DNA of 6,259 nt from Bacteroidota bacterium (GTDB taxonomy: Bacteria; Bacteroidota; Ignavibacteria; UBA10030; UBA6906): contig JAGDMJ010000214.1 of assembly GCA_017860555.1 (NCBI GenBank), positions 1-6,259 of the forward strand, in the 5' to 3' direction. Positions 1 through 4,407 of this stretch are shown in pieces. The notes beneath the pieces were generated by a model. It saw only the letters and a list, made by a program, of their open reading frames with translations. It searched no databases and was not told the origin of the DNA. Numbering within the stretch: the first letter of the stretch is position 1; each line of letters opens with the position of its first letter. The translations under genes were made by a program, and so were the position numbers.

Positions 1-155
1 GAAGCGAGGGTATTCCGGATGATATCGACGGAGCTCGAGACGCAGATGTCGCAGATGTACACGTCCGGGCCGGCGATGATGCTCTGCACTTCCTCCGGAG
101 ACCTGCCGCAGAATGAGCAGTGGATCTTGTCGCCGGTTCGGGATTTTGAAGCCAT
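1..155 (-). CDS. clpX: ClpX, ATP-dependent unfoldase of the ClpXP protease (N-terminal fragment)
   Basis: ClpX is the hexameric AAA+ unfoldase that recognises substrates, unfolds them with ATP and threads them into ClpP in the cytoplasm. Only the first 51 codons are in the window; the gene runs off the left edge before the AAA+ module. What is visible is the N-terminal zinc-binding domain: two CxxC pairs, Cys13/Cys16 in CSFCGR and Cys35/Cys38 in CDIC, with the intervening GPDVYICD stretch typical of ClpX. The spacing between the pairs matches E. coli ClpX. In the family this domain dimerises and binds adaptors and some substrates. The ATG at 155 is the natural start, since MASKSRTGDK leads directly into the zinc domain. 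It lies 12 bases after the clpP stop, so the two genes are almost certainly one operon. No clear Shine-Dalgarno sequence precedes it, which suggests translational coupling to clpP (inference). Confidence 0.96.
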   Translation of the reverse strand, partial: MASKSRTGDKIHCSFCGRSPEEVQSIIAGPDVYICDICVSSSVDIIRNTLA

Positions 156-167
156 AGAGATAGCTGA

Positions 168-788
168 TTACTTTTTTGAGTCGCGCTCTTTCTTGAGAAA
201 GACGTTGTCGATCAGGCCATAGGCCCGCGATTCCTCGGAGGACATATACCGGTCACGGTCGGTGTCCTTCTCGATGGTTGCCAGGGGTTGGCCCGTGTGC
301 TGGGACAGAATTTCGTTGAGCCGCTTCTTGGTCCGAAGGATCTCTTCCGCCTGGATGCTGATGTCCGAAGCGGTCCCCTGCGTCCCTCCCCACGGCTGGT
401 GGATCATGATCCGCGAGTTCGGGAGGGCGGAGCGCTTTCCCTTCGTGCCGCCGGCCAGGAGAATTGCCCCCATGCTTGCCGCCATGCCGATGCAGATGGT
501 GGCAACATCTGGACGAATGTACTGCATCGTATCGTAAATGGCAAGCCCTGAGTGCACATTGCCTCCAGGACTGTTGATATACAGACTGATGTCCTTGTCC
601 GGATCCTCGGACTCGAGGAAAAGAAGCTGGGCGATCACCAGACTGGCGATCGTGTCGTCGATGGCGGTGCCAATAAAGACGATGCGTTCCTTCAGCAGCC
701 GTGAGAAGATATCATAGGCCCGCTCGCCGCGGCCCGTTTGTTCGACGACCATGGGAACCAGCTGACTGAACATCGGGGACGTTTTCAT
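168..788 (-). CDS. clpP: ClpP, ATP-dependent Clp protease proteolytic subunit
   Basis: ClpP is the serine peptidase that forms the 14-subunit barrel of ClpXP/ClpAP and degrades substrates delivered by the Clp ATPase. The 206-residue product is full length for the family. The catalytic triad is complete: Ser105 in GMAASMGA, His130 in RIMIHQP and Asp179 in DTDRDRYM, with Ser-His and His-Asp spacings of 25 and 49 as in E. coli. The oligomerisation/substrate region INSPGGNV (71-78) is also intact. The N-terminus LVPMVVEQTGRGERAYDI is the usual mature start, so the first dozen residues may be a short self-cleaved propeptide. The ATG at 788 is favoured by a Shine-Dalgarno sequence 6 bases upstream; Met6 and Met13 are less well placed. 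It lies 85 bases after tig and 12 bases before clpX, in the conserved order tig-clpP-clpX. The neighbours support the ordinary housekeeping role, and nothing in the gene looks damaged. Confidence 0.99.
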   Translation of the reverse strand: MKTSPMFSQLVPMVVEQTGRGERAYDIFSRLLKERIVFIGTAIDDTIASLVIAQLLFLESEDPDKDISLYINSPGGNVHSGLAIYDTMQYIRPDVATICIGMAASMGAILLAGGTKGKRSALPNSRIMIHQPWGGTQGTASDISIQAEEILRTKKRLNEILSQHTGQPLATIEKDTDRDRYMSSEESRAYGLIDNVFLKKERDSKK

Positions 789-794
789 GGTGTT

Positions 795-803
795 CCTCTC
801 TCC
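795..803 (-). promoter_or_regulatory. Ribosome binding site of clpP
   Basis: On the minus strand this reads GGAGAGAGG, 6 bases before the clpP ATG at 788. It is purine-rich with good anti-Shine-Dalgarno complementarity, and it decides between the ATG at 788 and the two internal Met codons that follow. Confidence 0.75.
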
Positions 804-834
804 TGCCGTGTCGTAAAATTTCCTGGTGTATTCT

Positions 835-851
835 GCCGGCCCTTCGCCGGC
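835..851 (-). other. GC-rich hairpin between tig and clpP
   Basis: A perfect 6-bp stem GCCGGC/GCCGGC encloses a 5-base loop in the 85-base tig-clpP gap, starting 22 bases after the tig stop. On the minus strand it is followed by AGAATACACC, with no T-run, so it is not a normal intrinsic terminator. It may be an mRNA-processing or stability element that adjusts clpP output relative to tig, or a weak pause site. The structure is read directly from the sequence; the role is inference. Confidence 0.45.
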
Positions 852-873
852 GTGGATGCCATCTTGAACAGCA

Positions 874-2160
874 TTATTTGAGGCTGGTTCCCGCCTTTGG
901 ATCTACGATCTTCTCCGTGATCTTTGCATGCTCTTTCAAGAACGCCATGACCTTGTCCGCAAGCAGCCGTTCGGTCACCGAACCGGAGGCCGTATAGTAG
1001 CGAAGCAGTTGCTCCTTGGTAACACCTAGGCGCGGCGCCTCTGCCTCGGCCAGCTTTTCGACCTCCTCTTTTGAAACTGTAATATTCTCCTGCTCGGCGA
1101 TCTTCTCTTTCAGGAGGAGCCATTTCGCCTGCCATACCGCGTATGCCCGGCTCTCCTCGCGGAATTTCTGCTCATCAAACCCCTCAGGGAGTTTCTTGTC
1201 GCGCGACTGGTGCTTGACATCCTCGACGAAGCTGTCGAGGAATCCCTCCACCAGCGCGTCGGGGACGGAGAACTCGTGCATGCGCACCACTTCCGTCGCA
1301 ATTTCATCGGAAAGTTTTCGTTCCGCGTGGTCTTTCCAGTATCGCTCGAGGTCGGACCGGAGGCTCTTCATGAACTCCTCACGGGAGGTGACTTTGTCCC
1401 CCGTGATCTTCTTTACCAGGTCATCGTCCAACGGAGGGAGCGTGACCTGCTGAATGCCCGTGACGGCCATCGAAAGATTCGCCGTATGCGTGTGGTCCTC
1501 GTGCTTCGACTCGTAACTGGCACGGTACGTCTCTCCCACTCTGGCGTTGCCCAAGGCCTCCTTGACCTCGGGGATCATGTGTGGGTCCGAAAGGAGGAAC
1601 CGCGCACCTGCGCTTTTCCGGCCGATCAACGGTGTGCCGGCTTCGTCCAGTTCCTGGACGTCTGCCGTGACGATGTGCTCGGGGCCGGTGACGGCGTCAG
1701 CGGGCGCGGTTGTGGCATTTGCCCGGCGGAGGTGCTCCACTTCGGTCTCCACCTCCGCATCCGTGACCAGGTGTACTTCTTTGTCGAGCTTGAGGCCCTT
1801 GTATTTCTCCAGCTTGATCTCCGGCCTGACCTCATACTTGATCTTGAAGCGGAAACTTTCTCCTCGCTTGAAATCCATGTCGACGAGGGCCGCCTTGCCA
1901 AGCGGGTGGATATCCTTCTCCTGCATGGCCTTCTGGTAGAGATCGTCGGCGATGGTATCCAGGGAGTCGCGCTCGATGGCTTCGCCATAGAGCTTCCTGA
2001 TCATCGGGAGAGGCACGCGGCCTTTGCGGAAACCTTTGATCTCCAGTTTCGGGCGGTATTTCTCATATGCCTTTTCGAAGTGGGGCTGCAGTTCCTCGTG
2101 GGTGACCTCGATTTCGGCTTCCTGCTGGACCCCGGAAAGGGGGGTAATGGTGACCTGCAA
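874..2160 (-). CDS. tig: Trigger factor, ribosome-associated chaperone (TTG start, degenerate PPIase domain)
   Basis: Trigger factor binds at the ribosome exit tunnel and shields nascent chains. From the TTG at 2160 the protein is 428 residues, a normal length. Domains: N-terminal ribosome-binding domain (1-115) with the signature GFRKGRVP at 43-50; central FKBP-like PPIase domain (about 155-240); C-terminal helical substrate cradle (about 245-420). With the TTG start the signature falls at the same residue numbers as E. coli GFRKGKVP. The TTG is preceded at 8 bases by AGGAAGG. The frame stays open upstream to an ATG at 2232, but that would run through the tRNA gene, so it is rejected. The PPIase domain is diverged: MIPGF of E. 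coli is MIPEV here (195-199), and the FPEEYHAxxLxG strand is mostly lost, so prolyl isomerase activity is doubtful. The gene follows tRNA-Leu by 33 bases and precedes clpP, probably in one transcript. Confidence 0.96.
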   Translation of the reverse strand: MQVTITPLSGVQQEAEIEVTHEELQPHFEKAYEKYRPKLEIKGFRKGRVPLPMIRKLYGEAIERDSLDTIADDLYQKAMQEKDIHPLGKAALVDMDFKRGESFRFKIKYEVRPEIKLEKYKGLKLDKEVHLVTDAEVETEVEHLRRANATTAPADAVTGPEHIVTADVQELDEAGTPLIGRKSAGARFLLSDPHMIPEVKEALGNARVGETYRASYESKHEDHTHTANLSMAVTGIQQVTLPPLDDDLVKKITGDKVTSREEFMKSLRSDLERYWKDHAERKLSDEIATEVVRMHEFSVPDALVEGFLDSFVEDVKHQSRDKKLPEGFDEQKFREESRAYAVWQAKWLLLKEKIAEQENITVSKEEVEKLAEAEAPRLGVTKEQLLRYYTASGSVTERLLADKVMAFLKEHAKITEKIVDPKAGTSLK

Positions 2161-2168
2161 CGTCGTAA

Positions 2169-2175
2169 CCTTCCT
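2169..2175 (-). promoter_or_regulatory. Ribosome binding site of tig, fixing the TTG start
   Basis: On the minus strand this reads AGGAAGG, 8 bases before the TTG at 2160. It lies wholly in the 33-base gap between the tRNA 3' end and tig, so it survives tRNA processing. No in-frame ATG exists between the tRNA and this site. Confidence 0.75.
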
Positions 2176-2193
2176 GTGTGTGATGAAAGAACG

Positions 2194-2275
2194 TGGGTAG
2201 AGGGGGACTTGAACCCCCACGGATTTCTCCATTGGATCCTAAGTCCAACGCGTCTGCCAATTTCGCCATCTACCC
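2194..2275 (-). tRNA. tRNA-Leu (anticodon UAG)
   Basis: This is an 82-base class II tRNA without an encoded CCA tail. The parts are: acceptor stem GGGTAGA/TCTACCC with discriminator A at 2194; D stem GCG/CGC around an AATTGGCAGA-type loop; anticodon stem TTGGA/TCCAA with loop CTTAGGA, giving anticodon TAG (bases 2239-2241); a long variable arm with stem GGA/TCC, as expected for leucine tRNAs; and T stem GGGGG/CCCCC with loop TTCAAGT. UAG reads CUA and, by wobble, other CUN leucine codons. The bases after the discriminator are CGT, so CCA must be added by nucleotidyltransferase. The tRNA lies between its own promoter and tig. Confidence 0.97.
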
Positions 2276-2292
2276 AAATGGTCAGGATTAAA

Positions 2293-2321
2293 AAAATACA
2301 CAATTCCGAGCGGAGTATCAA
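2293..2321 (-). promoter_or_regulatory. Sigma-70-type promoter for tRNA-Leu and probably the tig-clpP-clpX operon
   Basis: On the minus strand: -35 TTGATA (2316-2321), a 17-base spacer, then -10 TATTTT (2293-2298) inside an AT-rich patch with a run of T. A start about 7 bases downstream of the -10 would put the transcript 5' end roughly 10 bases before the tRNA, which is typical of tRNA promoters. The 33 bases between tRNA and tig are too short for a second full promoter, so this is the most likely source of the tig message. The -10 box matches consensus at 4 of 6 positions. Confidence 0.65.
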
Positions 2322-2533
2322 GGAAGAAACAATGCTGACGAGCACGAATCTTGCTGGAAAGAACTCGACGGGGCGAATGCGGAGAATAGAGAAACGACGT
2401 GCACGGAGGGAGGACCCCGTCCCCCATGAGAGGTGGTGGCTGCCTGCTCCGTGGCGCCCGGGCCCCTCGAGAGACGCTGCCTGAAGGCTGACCGGGCAGC
2501 AACGCTCTTCCCTCTACCGGCGAGCGGGGGAGG
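2322..2533. other. Intergenic region between the kinase stop and the tRNA promoter
   Basis: About 210 GC-rich bases with no convincing gene. Short open frames cross it, but the longest runs on into the tRNA gene and has no recognisable protein features. Apart from the imperfect hairpin near the kinase end (2471-2507), I see no RNA gene, repeat or clean terminator. Confidence 0.6.
2471..2507 (-). terminator. Possible transcript-end hairpin after the histidine kinase gene
   Basis: Starting 26 bases past the kinase stop, minus-strand GAGCGTTGCTGCC can pair with GGCAGCGTCTC across a 13-base loop. The inner six pairs (GCTGCC/GGCAGC) are perfect and the outer part has mismatches. No T-run follows (the next bases are GAGGGGCCC), so if it ends transcription it is not a textbook intrinsic terminator. 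It may only protect the mRNA 3' end. Confidence 0.25.
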
Positions 2534-4255
2534 TCACGAACGATGGATCGGGAAACAGAGCCGTACCGTCGTTCCTTTTCCCTCCTCCGACTCCAATTGC
2601 ACCGTGCCGTGATGATCCTCCATGATCTTCTTCACGATGGCGAGGCCGAGCCCGGTGCCATGTCGCTTGCCATGGGTGAAGAACGGTTCGAAGACCCGGT
2701 GGCGTATCTCGTCAGGAATGCCGCAGCCGGTGTCAGAGAACTCGATCAGGACGTTGTCGTCTTTCTTCACCGAACGGACGGTAAGAGTCCCGCCATCCTT
2801 CATCGCATCGGCGGCATTGGCGGCAATATTGTAAAAGATGCGGACGACCTTGTCGATGTCCATCAGGCACGTGTCAGTATAATCGAACTGCCGCACGATA
2901 GCGACATTACGTTTGCCGAGGTCGCGGTCCACGAACGCCAGCATGCTTTCTAGAACCTCACCCAGCACCACTTCCTCGGTCTTGATCTCGCTGACGCCGC
3001 GCGAGAAGTCCAAAACTTCCTGCGTCATGCTGACGAACCGGTCCACCTGCCGGATGATCTCTTCGGCCAGCTGTGCCGACTCTTCGGTGGGGCTCTTCTT
3101 CTGGATCACCTGGGCATAGATCCGGAGCGTGGCCATCGGGTTCTTGATGTCATGGATGATGGTACTGGCCATCCGCCCCACCGCCGATAGCCGCTCGCTC
3201 TGCACCATTTCTTTCGCCATGCGCGCGTTTTCCAGCGCGATGGCGGCGTGCACGGAAAGGCCGTCGATGAATGCTTCGTCATCCAGCCCGAACGAGCCCT
3301 CATGTTTGTTCAGAAGCTGAAAGACACCGGCGATCTTGCCGTCTTTGTTCCGCATCGGCATGCAGAGCACATTGTGGGTTTTGTAGCCGCTCCGCTTGTC
3401 GATCTCCGGATTGAAGCGCGGGTCTTTGTAGGCATCGGCAATGTTGACGGTCTCGCCCGTCTTGGCCACATACCCGGCGAGCCCCCGTCCGAACGGGAGG
3501 CGTATCTCGACCATGTTGTTGCGCCCCTGCGCGACCTTGGACCAGAGCTCGTTGCTGCTCTCGTCGGCGAGGTAAAGGGTGCCACGGTCTGCTCCGGTGC
3601 CGCGCACGGCGACATCCAGGATCAGGCCGAGCAGCCGGTCGATGTCAATAGCCGAGTTGACGATCTTGCTTGCCTCAATGAGCTTGTTGAGCCGATCCAG
3701 CTTCCCTTTGAGCGCCAGCGCGTTCCGGTCCAGCTCCACCACATATGTCTGATCCATGGTGCGGAGCCGGATGGCAAGATTGGTGAGCAGATTGGAGGCG
3801 AATTGCGGGCTTTGCTCTAGGAGCCAGCGCACCTCGGGAAGATTGAGGCTGACGATCGTGCATTCATCGAGTGCATCGGCGCGGGCAGAGCGGGGAAGCC
3901 CGTCCAGGAGCGAGAGCTCGCCGAAGAAGTCTCCCTCGTGCAGGACTGCCAGGAGCGAATCCACGCCGAATTTTGTGTACTTCTCAATCTTCACGCGTCC
4001 CTGGCAGAGCAGGTAGAGTTCACGCCCGCGGGAGGATTCGTCAAAGATCATTTCCCCCGCTTTGACGGTTTGCAGCGACAGCCTTGGTGCGATGCGGCCG
4101 AGCACTTTGGGATCGACATTGCCGAAGAGGATGTTCCTCTGCATCCACTCAAGGAGCGGCGTCCGCTGATCGGGTTTTTGTTGCCGTTTGACGCGGGTCT
4201 GGTGCCGGGCGGATGGAGTGGAGCGCGCCCGTGACTTCGTGCGCGGCTTTCTCAT
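2534..4255 (-). CDS. Soluble sensor histidine kinase: cyclic-nucleotide-binding + GAF + HisKA + HATPase
   Basis: Two-component sensor kinase of 573 residues without membrane segments, so cytoplasmic. Domain order: basic N-terminal tail (1-31, about a dozen Lys/Arg); cNMP-binding/CRP-like beta-barrel (about 40-155) with a phosphate-binding-cassette pattern GELSLLDGLPRSARA, retaining Glu113, Arg122 and Ser123; a helical linker (166-200); GAF domain (about 200-345) with an NK...FxxxDE pattern (Asn316, Lys317, Phe322, Asp326, Glu327); HisKA with phospho-acceptor His368 in IIHDIKNPM; HATPase_c with N box NIAANAADAM (476-485), G1 DTGCGIP (508-514), F box FEPFF (522-526) and G2 GTGLGL (533-538). All kinase motifs look intact. 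It has no receiver domain, and no response regulator lies beside it in the window, so its partner is unknown. It has its own promoter downstream of the phosphorylase gene. The ATG at 4255 has no clear Shine-Dalgarno sequence; Met38, just before the sensor domain, is an alternative start. The ligand and the regulated process cannot be told from sequence. Confidence 0.95.
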   Translation of the reverse strand: MRKPRTKSRARSTPSARHQTRVKRQQKPDQRTPLLEWMQRNILFGNVDPKVLGRIAPRLSLQTVKAGEMIFDESSRGRELYLLCQGRVKIEKYTKFGVDSLLAVLHEGDFFGELSLLDGLPRSARADALDECTIVSLNLPEVRWLLEQSPQFASNLLTNLAIRLRTMDQTYVVELDRNALALKGKLDRLNKLIEASKIVNSAIDIDRLLGLILDVAVRGTGADRGTLYLADESSNELWSKVAQGRNNMVEIRLPFGRGLAGYVAKTGETVNIADAYKDPRFNPEIDKRSGYKTHNVLCMPMRNKDGKIAGVFQLLNKHEGSFGLDDEAFIDGLSVHAAIALENARMAKEMVQSERLSAVGRMASTIIHDIKNPMATLRIYAQVIQKKSPTEESAQLAEEIIRQVDRFVSMTQEVLDFSRGVSEIKTEEVVLGEVLESMLAFVDRDLGKRNVAIVRQFDYTDTCLMDIDKVVRIFYNIAANAADAMKDGGTLTVRSVKKDDNVLIEFSDTGCGIPDEIRHRVFEPFFTHGKRHGTGLGLAIVKKIMEDHHGTVQLESEEGKGTTVRLCFPIHRS

Positions 4256-4287
4256 AGGAATGCGGATAGGTGTGGGTAGATAAGCTA

Positions 4288-4316
4288 ATAATAGAGAAAT
4301 CGAGCCGTGTTGTCAA
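4288..4316 (-). promoter_or_regulatory. Near-consensus sigma-70-type promoter of the histidine kinase gene
   Basis: On the minus strand: -35 TTGACA (4311-4316, perfect), a 17-base spacer, -10 TATTAT (4288-4293, five of six). Predicted start is near 4281, giving a leader of about 25 bases before the ATG at 4255. That leader contains no good Shine-Dalgarno sequence. The promoter means the kinase need not depend on readthrough from the phosphorylase gene. Confidence 0.75.
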
Positions 4317-4323
4317 GGAAAGG

Positions 4324-4342
4324 CACAAAACGGCTTTTTGTG
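4324..4342. repeat. Perfect inverted repeat upstream of the kinase promoter, candidate operator
   Basis: CACAAAA, a 5-base centre CGGCT, then TTTTGTG: a perfect 7-bp dyad whose edge is 7 bases upstream of the -35 box. The position suits an activator site or operator. As RNA it would form an AT-rich hairpin 65 bases after the phosphorylase stop, but it is not followed by a T-run, so it is a poor terminator. The symmetry is visible; the function is inference. Confidence 0.4.
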
Positions 4343-4407
4343 ATTCGTGTGAGCCGAAGGTGCCGACAGGCGGCCATGCTCCGCGAGGGTCCCTGTACGT
4401 CCGGTAC

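Noticed and set aside
2161..2232. N-terminal extension of trigger factor from the ATG at 2232
   Set aside because: The extra 24 residues would be encoded by the 3' half of the tRNA and its spacer. The TTG at 2160 has a proper ribosome binding site and gives the expected length.
1210..2484. 424-codon open frame on the plus strand opposite tig
   Set aside because: It lies entirely antisense to a certain trigger factor gene and the tRNA. It shows no recognisable domain and is explained by codon bias in GC-rich DNA.
2239..2502. 87-codon minus-strand frame ending GRWRNWQTRWT, and the nearby frame starting MAKLADALDLG (2063-2269)
   Set aside because: Both endings/starts are translations of the tRNA-Leu gene itself, a common source of false small genes.
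4324..4342. Reading the CACAAAA/TTTTGTG dyad as the terminator of the phosphorylase gene
   Set aside because: The stem is AT-rich and no T-run follows on the minus strand (CCTTTCCTTG comes next), so an intrinsic terminator is unlikely.
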